In this document: positions 34,606 through 43,617 of the stretch, piece after piece
Numbering within the stretch: the stretch's first letter is position 1
Layout: each line of letters opens with the position of its first letter
Source of the DNA: Candidatus Bathyarchaeota archaeon
Lineage (GTDB): Archaea; Thermoproteota; Bathyarchaeia; Bathyarchaeales; SOJC01
Reading direction: 5' to 3'
Assembly (NCBI GenBank): GCA_023131225.1
Contig: JAGLZW010000026.1
Location: 1-57,697, forward strand
DNA: 57,697 nucleotides
Made by a program: the position numbers and the translations under genes
Notes under the pieces: model-generated
What the model was told of the DNA's origin: nothing
The model's input: only the letters and a program-made list of their open reading frames with translations
The model's database searches: none

Positions 34606-35703
34606 ATGACTTTGCGCGACATAAACGTTCCGAACCAGAAGAGTAAGATCCCGAAAATCTCGCCGAAGGTAGTTGAAGAGCCACCCTACATTGTTGACCG
34701 CTCTAAACTTCGGCGTTTCACCCAGAAAAACATCATTTTTGAAAGAGTCATATGGGACTCGTCGTGGAAAGGCTACAAGAAAAACTACGATGAAAAAGTT
34801 CTGGACATAATTACTCAAGGAAAATCAGGATATTCGCAAGTAGACTTTGCCTTGGCCTATGCCTCTTGGATAGTACATGACGCTTTCAAAGATGGATTCT
34901 CATGGACCAAGATTAGAACACACAAAACACCAATAGATACTATTGGAATTGACTGGGCAAAAACTAGATGTGAGATCAATGACCTACATAAGATGAACAT
35001 CTACATCAAGCGAGCAGCAAAGCTTTTTGGCGCTTCGCTCGTTGGAATCTGCAATCTCAACAGAAATTGGGTTTACGCTGACGTTGACATCCCTAAGAAA
35101 TTTAAAAACGTTATCGTTATGGCAGTTGAAATGGACGCAGATGGGATTGCAACCTCTCCAGCTGTTTCCGCGGCGGCTGCCACAGGGGCGGGATATTCGA
35201 AAATGTCTTTCATAGCTGCATGCATGGGCGAGTTCATCCGAAATCTCGGATACAAAGCAATTCAATGTGGAAACGATACTGCTTTAAGCGTTCCACTTGC
35301 AATTGATGCTGGACTTGGAGAACTGGGTCGTAATGGATTATTGATAACGCCTCAATATGGCCCAAGGGTTAGGCTCTGCAAGGTTATAACAGATTTTCCG
35401 CTGGAAGCGGATAAATCTATAGAGTTTGGAGTAAAAGAGTTCTGCAAAAAATGTAAGTTATGCGCTAAGTATTGCGAGACAGGTGCGATTTCAATGGATG
35501 ATGAACCGAGCTTCGAAACAGCATGCCAATCTAATAATCCTGGAGCGTTGAAATGGTACGTCAACGTTGAACAGTGTTATCTTTTCTGGTACAAAAATGG
35601 CACAGACTGCTCAACATGCATAAAAGTTTGCCCATACAATGTCGCATCAGCAGGAAAAGTCAACGTCTCTCCAGAAGAATTTTGGCAATCAAAAGAATAC
35701 TAA
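34606..35703 (+). CDS. reductive-dehalogenase-like cobalamin/Fe-S protein without Tat signal
   Basis: A 365-residue protein with the RdhA core: PPYIVDRSKLRRF and NIIFERVIWD near the N-terminus, the corrinoid-binding region IDAGLGELGRNGLLITPQYGPRVRL (here split as AGLGELGRNG and TPQYGPRVRL), a first cluster motif C-x2-C-x2-C-x3-C in CKKCKLCAKYC and a second C-x2-C-x3-CPYN in CSTCIKVCPYN. NNPGALKWYVN is also typical. The protein begins about 35 residues before this core with no RRxFxK signal peptide or hydrophobic stretch, so it should be cytosolic. No RdhB anchor gene is nearby. It could be a catabolic dehalogenase or a corrinoid reductase of other function; epoxyqueuosine reductase is a more distant alternative. 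Confidence 0.82.
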   Translation: MTLRDINVPNQKSKIPKISPKVVEEPPYIVDRSKLRRFTQKNIIFERVIWDSSWKGYKKNYDEKVLDIITQGKSGYSQVDFALAYASWIVHDAFKDGFSWTKIRTHKTPIDTIGIDWAKTRCEINDLHKMNIYIKRAAKLFGASLVGICNLNRNWVYADVDIPKKFKNVIVMAVEMDADGIATSPAVSAAAATGAGYSKMSFIAACMGEFIRNLGYKAIQCGNDTALSVPLAIDAGLGELGRNGLLITPQYGPRVRLCKVITDFPLEADKSIEFGVKEFCKKCKLCAKYCETGAISMDDEPSFETACQSNNPGALKWYVNVEQCYLFWYKNGTDCSTCIKVCPYNVASAGKVNVSPEEFWQSKEY

Positions 35704-35739
35704 TACGCGCATATTGCAACCTGATTTCCAATTACAAAT

Positions 35740-36276
35740 TTATCCTACTGCGAGTATGCCTTCGAAAATCTTCTCTTCTCCTACTTCTAACTCGCTAGCC
35801 AACCACAACTTCAGCAACCTCGCATCTTTTGGCAAATTACCGCTAAAAGTCAATACTCGCCCATCTTTTAAAGCGTCTGCTTGAAAGCTCTTCTCGGTCT
35901 CTCTGAACAGAAAAGACACAGTATCTGCGCCTTTTGCTAATGTTTTGAAGTCATTCCACTGTTTACATCGAACTATTACTGGTGGTCCTCTTAGAGCAGC
36001 TGATGCCGTAGATAATGCAGTTGGTGGTGCTGCTGGTTGTTTACGGGGAGAAGAAAGAATATCTACCAAACCAGTAATTTCAGTTTGAAGAGTGGAGAGA
36101 CGTTCTTCAACCTTTTCAATCTTTTCAGCCATCTCGCCTGTCTTACCCACTGACGATGTTATGTTTCCCAGTTCACCTATCAAACGGTCAAGATCTTTTT
36201 CGTGTTCTCTGAGAACATTGATTATGAAATCTAAAGCTTCTAAGGCTTCGTCTTTTGAAGGAGATTTTTTCACCAT
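35740..36276 (-). CDS. hypothetical protein with coiled coil and C-terminal alpha/beta domain
   Basis: I do not recognise this protein of about 178 residues. Residues 5-90 are heptad-rich and likely a coiled coil (LDRLIGELGNITSSV, then IEKVEERLSTLQTEI). A Pro/Ala-rich linker (QPAAPPTALSTASAALRGPP) leads to a compact domain at about 110-178 with VIVRCKQWNDFKTLA and TVSFLFRETEKSF. The ATG at 36276 follows GGGGAGG by 12 bases; a TTG 11 codons upstream is possible. A second minus-strand frame with one strong hydrophobic segment overlaps its 5' end, but it is not clearly a gene. Confidence 0.6.
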   Translation of the reverse strand: MVKKSPSKDEALEALDFIINVLREHEKDLDRLIGELGNITSSVGKTGEMAEKIEKVEERLSTLQTEITGLVDILSSPRKQPAAPPTALSTASAALRGPPVIVRCKQWNDFKTLAKGADTVSFLFRETEKSFQADALKDGRVLTFSGNLPKDARLLKLWLASELEVGEEKIFEGILAVG

Positions 36277-36309
36277 TGAGCTCAGTTTCCTCCCCGCAAT
36301 TGTCTTCAA

Positions 36310-37332
36310 GAAATACTAATGGCATGAAAATAGATAAACCTAATGCAGCAATAAACAATATCCCAGCGAATGCCCAAGTATTCGTATTGTGAATATAAAG
36401 CATGACTGTTGTGTATCGTTTGCAAAACCTGGTTAATAAGGCGAGAAGAACATCTTCAGGTTTGTTTCGCAGCACAATCAACCTTATAGCGCACGGAGCT
36501 TTTATTGGCATGCGCGACGAACGGATATGCTAATCAGGCTATGCGCGACTCTGGGTATCGTGGACTTATAAAAAGCAGAGTGGAGTACATTAATAAAAAC
36601 ACACAACACCAAAACGCCACATAAGTACAACATTGACTAGCTTCCGCCAAATCAGAACTTCTTCCAAAAGTCTTCATACCAACGAAGAATCCTCGACCCA
36701 TTAGAAAATCTAATAGGATAGTCTCTCTACTGCGGCAAACAGGTATAGAATGCCAAAAAACACTGGTTATAAAAACTGGGGGGTAGTCATATGGAATGCG
36801 CGCTGTTATTCATATCTAGTTAGGTACATTGGGATGATTGCTTGTTTCATTCTTATTTCCAAAGGCAAATCGCTCCACAATGCGTGGTTTTTTGATGCCC
36901 TGCGCAAGTTGTCACTTTTTACTTTTTCATATAGGGAAGAAAACGGTTTATTGTTTCCTTTTGAGGTGTTTTTCATTTTTGCCCACCTAGCGTAACTCGT
37001 ATATTAAGAGTTAATAAATGTTTTTACCTACTTGTAGAACTTTAAAACATATCGACACAATCGTTCATTCTTTAGCTTTCAATTATCATGCTCAAATTTG
37101 AAATTATCGTTTGTTAGTTTGTTTATGTCGTAAGCCTTTTATAGTTGTATGCTATCTTAAGTCTTAAGACGGTTGAGGTTGAAGGAAAAAGGGATACATA
37201 TGGACAAAAGAAGAGAATTTTCTTCTCAAAGCCTTCTCCTTTCTCCCTATTGAAAATGGTTTTTCCATATGCTCCCCCCTTTTCCAACAAGCAATGAGGC
37301 CGCCTTAATACCTAGTAAGACATAGCCTATGA
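36310..37332. other. about 1 kb with no confident gene
   Basis: A/T-rich sequence between the coiled-coil gene and a possible remnant at 37.3 kb. It holds short frames only: a 55-codon minus frame at 36534-36701 with one hydrophobic segment, and an 81-codon plus frame from 36750 with no recognisable domain. An inverted pair, CATATGGA near 37197 and TCCATATG near 37264, brackets a small AGAAGA/TCTTCT hairpin. Nothing here resembles a tRNA or an insertion-sequence end. Confidence 0.45.
37161..37170. repeat. 10-bp perfect palindrome GTCTTAAGAC
   Basis: A perfect palindrome in the gene-poor region, with CTTAA also occurring immediately before it. It could be a regulator site. No gene start is close by, so its function is unclear. 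Confidence 0.35.
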
Positions 37333-37497
37333 ACTAAAGCAGAAGCAGCAGTTCCTCAACGAAATTTAGCGTGGAATAATGTATCTTTAAAGGGAATTTT
37401 GAGAATTTCAGATACAAGTGAGACAACTAATGAACTTGAACATTTCAGAGGGTATTTGCTGCCGAGGCCTGATATTTGGGTTAGACTTGGTTTGTAG
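37333..37497 (+). pseudogene. startless ORF, possible gene remnant
   Basis: A 54-codon frame bounded by stops reads like protein (QRNLAWNNVSLKGILRIS, later EHFRGYLLPRPDIWVRLGL). It has no conventional start codon in its first half. I do not recognise it. A chance frame is possible at this length; the aromatic- and charge-balanced composition is the only argument for it. Confidence 0.25.
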
Positions 37498-37710
37498 GTG
37501 TTAGCGCAACGGAAAATTGCTCCATCAAGTTTCAGATATATGTGGACGAGTCTTTAGGAACCGTCTTGTCTCTATAAACTCCCAAATTTCTTGGTTTCAG
37601 ATGGATTTGGGCGTTTTTGGCGTAAAACGAACGTCGTGTGTAGGAAAGTGCTTGTCTTTTGATAGAATGGCCTGTAAAATTTTTGTTTGCACACACACGC
37701 CCAAATAGAT

Positions 37711-38760
37711 TCATCGTTTAATCAGATGCACACCTGTAGCCTTGAATGAAGCATAAACTTTTTCCCCCACATCCAATTCAAGCTCTTCTATTGCTTGCTT
37801 CGTCACTAAAGCCGAAAGACCATTATCCATATATATTCTAAATATCGCCCCAAACTGAATCATGCCAGTAATCTTCCCAATAACACTATTTCGTGCGCTA
37901 CTCTCTAACTTATCTCTAGATAAGACTACATTTTCGGGTCTAATGAAAACGTTCACTTCCCCGGCCCTAATATTAGAAATCGCATGTATGTGATTGCTCC
38001 CAACTTGCACTAGAGCCACACCTTCTTCACTCGACACTATCTCCCCTCTGACAATGTTTTCCACCCCAACAAAAACCGCCATCTCCTCACTTACAGGCTC
38101 GTTGAAAATCTTGTAAGGCGTGTCAACCTGGACTATTTCACCATTTATTATTACGCCTATCCTGTCGGCCAACGCCAAAGCTTCATCTTGATTATGAGTG
38201 ACGTGAATCGTCGTCGTACCTTGTACTTTATGGATTCTCCTTAATTCTTCCCTCAGTGATTCCTGGGTTCTTAAATCCAAAGCGCTTAATGGCTCATCAA
38301 GGAGAAGAATATCAGGGTTTATCACGAGAGCGCGGGCTAAGGCCACCCGTTGTTGTTCCCCACCAGAAAGAGTGGAAGGGAACCTACCCTTGAGGTAAGA
38401 AATGTGCACGGAATCCATTACGCTTTGAACTTTAGATTCAATCTCTCTCTTAGGAAACTTCCGCATTTTCAGACCGAAAGCAATGTTTTCTTCTACCCGC
38501 ATATGGGGAAATAAGGAATAGTCTTGATAGACAAAGCCGATGTTGCGCTTCTCTGGTGAGATGCTTGCAGTGTTCCTTCCATTCAGAAAGATGTTCCCTT
38601 CACGTGGAATGTAGAATCCAGCAATAGTCTCGAGGATTAAGGTTTTACCAGCAGCTGTAGGCCCGAGGATAACGAAGTATTCTCCCTTGTTCACATTAAA
38701 AGTCACGTTTTTGAGGGAGAAATCGCCCCACTCGTGACTGACTTTTTCAAAGGTGATCAC
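37711..38760 (-). CDS. wtpC: tungstate/molybdate ABC transporter, ATP-binding protein
   Basis: ABC ATPase of about 349 residues. Walker A is GPTAAGKT, the signature LSGGEQQR, Walker B ILLLDEPLSALD, the switch His in VTHNQDEA. Residues from about 235 onwards form the TOBE domain typical of ModC/WtpC (VFIRPENVVLS, then TGMIQFGAIFRI). The GTG at 38760 overlaps the permease stop (GTGA) and follows GGGAGAG by eight bases; an ATG 19 codons upstream would overlap the permease gene. It energises oxyanion uptake with WtpA and WtpB. Confidence 0.88.
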   Translation of the reverse strand: MITFEKVSHEWGDFSLKNVTFNVNKGEYFVILGPTAAGKTLILETIAGFYIPREGNIFLNGRNTASISPEKRNIGFVYQDYSLFPHMRVEENIAFGLKMRKFPKREIESKVQSVMDSVHISYLKGRFPSTLSGGEQQRVALARALVINPDILLLDEPLSALDLRTQESLREELRRIHKVQGTTTIHVTHNQDEALALADRIGVIINGEIVQVDTPYKIFNEPVSEEMAVFVGVENIVRGEIVSSEEGVALVQVGSNHIHAISNIRAGEVNVFIRPENVVLSRDKLESSARNSVIGKITGMIQFGAIFRIYMDNGLSALVTKQAIEELELDVGEKVYASFKATGVHLIKR

Positions 38761-39563
38761 TTTTGTCTCTCCCAGTACTTCGTGGATGTGCGCAAGATAA
38801 TGAAAATCGCAAAGCAAACAAGTATTAGGAGGACGGCTGTGGGCTGAGACTTATTTAGGCCACCAGTGGTAAATTCGTAATATATTAAAATTGGAGCAAC
38901 CATGGGATAAAATGCGATCATTATTACTGCGCCAAACTCACTTATACCTCTAGCCCATGCCATCACGGCTCCAGAAAAGAGGTGGCGGATAGCCAAGGGC
39001 AACGTTATCCAGTAGAAGGTTTTCTGTTGGCTGGCACCTAAGGTTCTGGCCACGCGTTCAAGATGTGGATTGATGCTCTGAAAACCTTCTTTCGCAGCAT
39101 TTACATAGAATGGAGTGTTCACGAAAAGCATCGCGACTACAATACCCCACAGAGAATCTTCGAAGATGATACCAAGATTCGAAAAGGCGCCTCCTATGGC
39201 GCTTCTACGCATAAACAGGGCATATAGAGCTATCCCTGCAACGCTGTGCGGTATTATCACTGGCACATCTATGATGGATTCCACCACGCTCTTTCCAAAA
39301 AAATCATGCCTTGCAAGAACATATGCCAGAGGTGTTCCAAGAGCTACTGCGACCAAGGTTGCGAGAAAGGAAGCGTATAAAGTCAATAGAATCGATTTTA
39401 TCACTGCAGGGTCACTAGCTGCTTCAAGAAGACCTTCTGGCTCGAGTACGATTTGCTGGAAAATCATGTTGAAGAGTGTGAGGATTATGAAGAGTATGAT
39501 AAGAGAGCCTATAAGCAAAAAAATCAGAGAAAGAGGTTGACGTTTGAAGACTTTGATGGACAT
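38757..39563 (-). CDS. wtpB: tungstate/molybdate ABC transporter, permease
   Basis: A 268-residue inner-membrane permease with six hydrophobic segments. The ATPase-docking EAA loop reads RVARTLGASQQKTFYWITLPLA. Length and spacing match ModB/WtpB. It lies between the binding protein (five bases) and the ATPase (overlap), forming a strict wtpA-wtpB-wtpC operon. Confidence 0.88.
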   Translation of the reverse strand: MSIKVFKRQPLSLIFLLIGSLIILFIILTLFNMIFQQIVLEPEGLLEAASDPAVIKSILLTLYASFLATLVAVALGTPLAYVLARHDFFGKSVVESIIDVPVIIPHSVAGIALYALFMRRSAIGGAFSNLGIIFEDSLWGIVVAMLFVNTPFYVNAAKEGFQSINPHLERVARTLGASQQKTFYWITLPLAIRHLFSGAVMAWARGISEFGAVIMIAFYPMVAPILIYYEFTTGGLNKSQPTAVLLILVCFAIFIILRTSTKYWERQK

Positions 39564-39567
39564 AATT

Positions 39568-40626
39568 TCATTGCCCCACTATGTATGGTCTAAGGCTTTC
39601 AGGAACTTTGTCTATGTCACTTGTTACCGCTGGCACAACAGGTGGTTGCGCGTTATTGTGTAGGACACTTTGACCGAATTCATTGAGGATATATTTGACG
39701 AATTCTGCGGCAAGCGTTGGATGGGGGGAACTATTAGGTATTGTTAACCCATAAACAATTGGCTTTCCAGTACTAATTTTTGTGGTTTTCCGAACCCTCA
39801 CGGTCTTGTAGATGCCATTATGATAATCAGAGCTCAAGTCAATGGATTCAGGCAATACCAGAAATTTGAGTCCATGCTGCCTCGCGACACTCGAGTACTC
39901 AAAAGCGTAGTCCAATCCACCCTCCTGCACAAAAGAAATCAGGTCAATGGACTTCTCTCTAATCATCAACTTCGCGGTGTTGGGATTCAAATCTGACATA
40001 TTAGTGTCTATAGTATATATCCCGTCGGCTTCAGATACTGTAATATCCGAGTTAGCCTCGATTAGATCCTCAAAAATCAGATCATCGTCATATTCGAGTT
40101 CTGCAAGCTGTATGACCATGAGCGATCTATACCCACACGGGTCCATATTGGGGTTGGAAAAACCCCATTTCACATCGTTTTTTCGAAGAATGTTGTACCA
40201 GTTAGTTGAGTTTATCTCGTCAGCATATCTACTTTGGTCAGTATAGACTATAGTCATCCTATTAACAGCAAATATTATGTACCAACCTGTGTGGTTTGAG
40301 TCCGAAGTCATCATCATATTTGGTATCATAGTGTAATCTGCAGATGCAAGCACATCACACTCTTCACCTAGTTCTGTGATCTTTTGCACACAGATGATAC
40401 TACCACTAGGTTCTAATTGCACTTCAACGTTCGTATGGTTTGCCTCGAATTCAACTTTAATATCTTCAAGAGGAAGCGCCAAACTACCTGCACAGAAAAC
40501 TTTCAATCCAATCTTCTGTGATCTGTCATAGTAGTAGAGAAGCCCTCCTACTGTCGTAATGGCAAGAATGGAAATGAGTACACTTGTTTGTATTCTAGTT
40601 AGTCCACTTCTAGAAAGTTCAATCAT
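39568..40626 (-). CDS. wtpA: tungstate/molybdate ABC transporter, substrate-binding protein
   Basis: Extracellular binding protein of about 352 residues. An uncleaved-looking membrane anchor lies at about residues 13-33, then KVFCAGSLALPLEDIKVEFE, the WtpA/ModA N-terminal strand and oxyanion loop. GSIICVQKITEL and DPCGYRSLM also fit WtpA-type ligand loops. No lipobox Cys is obvious, so the N-terminal helix probably anchors it. The ATG at 40626 follows GGTGAT by six bases. With three AOR enzymes nearby, tungstate is the more likely ligand than molybdate; that is inference. Confidence 0.87.
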   Translation of the reverse strand: MIELSRSGLTRIQTSVLISILAITTVGGLLYYYDRSQKIGLKVFCAGSLALPLEDIKVEFEANHTNVEVQLEPSGSIICVQKITELGEECDVLASADYTMIPNMMMTSDSNHTGWYIIFAVNRMTIVYTDQSRYADEINSTNWYNILRKNDVKWGFSNPNMDPCGYRSLMVIQLAELEYDDDLIFEDLIEANSDITVSEADGIYTIDTNMSDLNPNTAKLMIREKSIDLISFVQEGGLDYAFEYSSVARQHGLKFLVLPESIDLSSDYHNGIYKTVRVRKTTKISTGKPIVYGLTIPNSSPHPTLAAEFVKYILNEFGQSVLHNNAQPPVVPAVTSDIDKVPESLRPYIVGQ

Positions 40627-40632
40627 TTTCAA

Positions 40633-40934
40633 ATCACCATTATGTTCATTCGTGCATATCGGTATGATAACCTTAAATACGTATCGCTAGATCGCCAAAC
40701 ATTGAGCGCACGGCGGCAACATCGAAGTTTGTTCTGGTCAAAACGAAATATCTTCAAATCTTCAATAAGCTAGCTGCCACAGCATGCAACATCCGCGACA
40801 AGGGCATATCCAAAATCACTGCCCATAGAAACGGTAGAAGTTACAACAATAAGAGATTAAAGAAGACCTTTTCGCTTAAACCGCAACAGTAAAGTAACAA
40901 AGGCGTTCTCACTACTCACAAGATAGGAATCGAC
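40633..40934. other. divergent promoter region between wtpA and guaA
   Basis: It holds the wtpA leader and a TATA-like TATTTAAG on the minus strand near 40670-40680, as well as the guaA leader with AGGAATCG. A basic plus-strand frame of about 65 codons crosses it without a conventional start codon (LQIFNKLAATACNIRDKG); I cannot identify it and it may be chance. No tRNA or riboswitch was seen. Confidence 0.4.
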
Positions 40935-42479
40935 ATGAAAATAGACACAGTTCTAGTCTTAGATTTTGGCGGACAATACTGCCACCTAATAGCAAGGCGA
41001 ATAAGAGAAAACAATGTCTACTCAGAAATAGTTTCCCACGATATCTCACCAACTGAAATAGAAAGTTGGCAAAAGAAGGTTAACGTTAAAGGTCTTATTT
41101 TATCGGGAGGCCCACAAAGCGTTTTTGAACCGAACACCCCAAAAATCAACCATGACATCCTCAATTTGAGCCTCCCTGTCTTGGGGTTATGTTATGGGCA
41201 TCAATTAATAGTCCACATCATGGGAGGACTGGTCAAGTCCGCAGAGAAAAGAGAATTCGGCATCGCCTGTGCGACAATAGATAATCCCGTTGGTGTATTA
41301 AAAGGGTTAAATAGCAAAGAGAAAGTATGGATGAGCCACAGTGACATCGTCTATAGTCTAACAAATGAATATGAAGCCTTAGCTCACACCGAAAACTGTC
41401 CGGTCGCTGCTTTCCGCCACAAAAAAGGCATTGTTTACGGGTTGCAGTGGCACCCAGAGGTAGTTCACACAGAAAATGGAGACAAAATGCTGAAAAACTT
41501 TCTTTTTGAAGTGTGTCAATGCGAGTCAAACTGGACCATAGAAGATTTCGTGGAGAAAGCAGTAGACGATACAAAAAAATTGTTAGGTACTGATAGAGCA
41601 ATAGTGGCGTTCAGTGGTGGCATAGATTCTAGCACAGTGACAGCCCTAGCCGCAAAGGCAATCGGAAAAAACCTAACAGCTGTATTTGTAGATCACGGTT
41701 TCATGCGGAAAAGCGAGCCAGAATTTGTCGAGAACACATTCCGAAAATTTAACATTAACTTCATAGCTGTTGATGCTAGACAAAGATTTTTACAGAAACT
41801 CCGAGGTGTAATCGACCCGGAGCAGAAACGAAAGGTTATCGGTGAAGAGTTTGTTCGCGTTTTCGAAGAAGAGGCAAGAAAAGTTGGTGCAGAATATCTT
41901 TTACAAGGGACAATTTACCCAGACAGAATTGAATCAGGATTTGGGAAGTTTTCGGACAAGATAAAGACGCATCACAATGTTGCTGGGTTGCCCGCGAAAA
42001 TGGAGTTCAAAGCTATTGTTGAGCCATTAAGAGACTTGTATAAAGATGAGGTTCGGGAAGTTGCCGAAAGGTTAGGGTTACCCAATAGAATTGTTAAGAG
42101 GCAGCCTTTTCCAGGACCCGGTCTAGCTGTGAGAATAATAGGCGAGGTTACAGAGGAGAAGTTGGATATTGTGAGAAAGGCAGACAGGATTGTTACTGAT
42201 GAGATTGAAAGTGCTGGTTTTAAGGATGAATTGTGGCAGTATTTTGCGGTGTTGACAGATACCAAAAGCACGGGGGTTAAAGGAGATTCTAGAGCGTATG
42301 GCTACATGGTTGCAGTGCGGATTGTTGAAAGCAGAGAAGCTATGACTGCTAGTTTTGCAGAGATTCCCTACGAAGTTCTTGAAAAGATTTCTTCGAGAAT
42401 AACTAATGAGATACCTGATGTGACCCGAGTGGTCTACGATATTACTCACAAGCCACCTGCAACGATAGAATGGGAATAA
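40935..42479 (+). CDS. guaA: GMP synthase (glutamine-hydrolysing), single chain
   Basis: Amidates XMP to GMP. Residues 1 to about 190 form the class I glutamine amidotransferase with nucleophile Cys in GLCYGHQ and His/Glu in LQWHPEV. The ATP pyrophosphatase follows with P-loop FSGGIDSS near residue 227. The C-terminal dimerisation domain ends THKPPATIEWE. At 514 residues it is the fused form; many euryarchaea split the two domains into separate genes. All active-site motifs are intact. Confidence 0.95.
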   Translation: MKIDTVLVLDFGGQYCHLIARRIRENNVYSEIVSHDISPTEIESWQKKVNVKGLILSGGPQSVFEPNTPKINHDILNLSLPVLGLCYGHQLIVHIMGGLVKSAEKREFGIACATIDNPVGVLKGLNSKEKVWMSHSDIVYSLTNEYEALAHTENCPVAAFRHKKGIVYGLQWHPEVVHTENGDKMLKNFLFEVCQCESNWTIEDFVEKAVDDTKKLLGTDRAIVAFSGGIDSSTVTALAAKAIGKNLTAVFVDHGFMRKSEPEFVENTFRKFNINFIAVDARQRFLQKLRGVIDPEQKRKVIGEEFVRVFEEEARKVGAEYLLQGTIYPDRIESGFGKFSDKIKTHHNVAGLPAKMEFKAIVEPLRDLYKDEVREVAERLGLPNRIVKRQPFPGPGLAVRIIGEVTEEKLDIVRKADRIVTDEIESAGFKDELWQYFAVLTDTKSTGVKGDSRAYGYMVAVRIVESREAMTASFAEIPYEVLEKISSRITNEIPDVTRVVYDITHKPPATIEWE

Positions 42480-42582
42480 AAAACTTAATCTGCCAGTTCA
42501 CTTTACAACAGAAGTGGATGAAGAAAATGAGACTTGACGATTATCTATCAAAGTTTGCCGATTTAAAGCATTATACAAAATC

Positions 42583-42946
42583 GTGAAGCACGATTTCTCA
42601 ATTAGAGAACTTATGCATCATAACTGGAACCATATACTGCGTGACCTCGCCAATGGCGTAATCCTCGGTGAGAAAGAAGGAGCCAACGTGAAGATTGTTC
42701 TAGTAAGCGTCTTATTACATGACATCGGTAGACTTTACCCTGCGAAAGGAAAGGATCACCATACCTTAGGCATAGAATTTGCTCCAAGGCACCTCGCAAA
42801 CTCCGGTTTCACGAAAGAATTTCTACACAGAGACGGGACGAAGACCAGGCGAGAAAAGTTTTACGAAGGCGGCTAAGTTCTGTAGAGAACTGAAAGAAGA
42901 GGAACAAAACATCAAAGAGATTGTTCCAGAATGCAGAGAAGATTAA
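42583..42946 (+). pseudogene. broken HD-domain phosphohydrolase
   Basis: The GTG frame encodes an N-terminal HD domain: HNWNHILRDLAN, VLLHDIGRLYP and HHTLGIEFA are the metal-site His/Asp motifs of HDIG-type hydrolases. Right after GFTKE the family's central helices are missing, and sequence resembling the family's C-terminal end (FYTETGRRPGEK, then KFCRELKEEE) appears in a different frame, ending at 42946. An internal deletion plus frameshift therefore seems to have destroyed the gene. As written, the first frame ends at 42876 as a 97-residue stub. Confidence 0.65.
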
Positions 42947-42984
42947 TAGTGAATTCATTCAAAGCAAGCTAAGATATTGTCTGA

Positions 42985-43491
42985 ATGGTGAACCGAAACA
43001 CCATTAAAACGAAGCTGAGTGAAATGTTCGCAGAAATAGAAACTAAAATAAGAAAAGCCAAGAAAGCTTTCAAACAGCTTAATTATTCACCAAAGCAGAT
43101 CTCAGCAAAAGAATTCCACGATTATATGACAGGAGAGATATTCTCCGAAGACACAACAACCCTTCATGATATTCTGGACAACGAATTTCTTATAATTCAC
43201 GAAGTAATTGAAATAAGCGAACTCAAAAAAATGGGAAGAAAAATTAACAAACGCACAATCGTGGAATCCCCGAAAACCATGATTTACACCGCTCACTTTA
43301 CGGCAATGGAACAAGAGCTCAACTTTGCCTTCCTTAAAAAGGACTTCTTTTGGATCAAAATTAGACTGCGGCAGCATAAAGAAAGCGTTTTAGAGGATGA
43401 TCCAAACCTTCCAGAAAAACTAGGACCAAAAGGAGAAGAAGTTCTTGAGAAATTCAGCAAACTCATAGCTGAATCAGCACGACCAAGTTAG
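42985..43491 (+). CDS. hypothetical archaeal protein, 168 residues
   Basis: I do not recognise a family. The protein is soluble, strongly charged and mostly helical, with an acidic stretch near residue 130 (VLEDDPNLPEK) and aromatic-rich strands at about 85-120 (TMIYTAHFTAM, then FAFLKKDFFWIKIRL). It stands alone between the broken HD gene and the nucleotide-sugar operon. Codon use resembles its neighbours. It may belong to the same transcription unit as the following genes, although 126 bases separate them. Confidence 0.6.
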   Translation: MVNRNTIKTKLSEMFAEIETKIRKAKKAFKQLNYSPKQISAKEFHDYMTGEIFSEDTTTLHDILDNEFLIIHEVIEISELKKMGRKINKRTIVESPKTMIYTAHFTAMEQELNFAFLKKDFFWIKIRLRQHKESVLEDDPNLPEKLGPKGEEVLEKFSKLIAESARPS

Positions 43492-43617
43492 TTGCGAGCG
43501 TGAAAGAACAAGATTGAAGATGGCAGCTTTGGATATGTTGACGAATCCGGTGTTTCGACAAAGTTTTTAGTCAAGTATCACAGAATCTAAATCCCTATTC
43601 GGAGAACGAAGAAAACT

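Noticed and set aside
34606-35703. epoxyqueuosine reductase (QueG) as the primary call
   Set aside because: The LGELGRNG and TPQYGPRVRL blocks, NNPGALKWYVN and the two-cluster layout fit the dehalogenase family better than QueG.
36188-36511. minus-strand frame with one hydrophobic segment overlapping the coiled-coil gene
   Set aside because: It shares DNA with a better-supported gene and has a low-complexity basic tail; kept only as a remark.
36750-36995. 81-codon plus-strand frame in the gene-poor region
   Set aside because: No ribosome binding site, no recognisable family and aromatic-rich random-looking sequence.
42522-42585. short ATG frame M-R-L-D-D-Y-L directly after guaA
   Set aside because: It ends in UGA after 19 codons and shows no homology that ties it to the HD frame beginning beside its stop.
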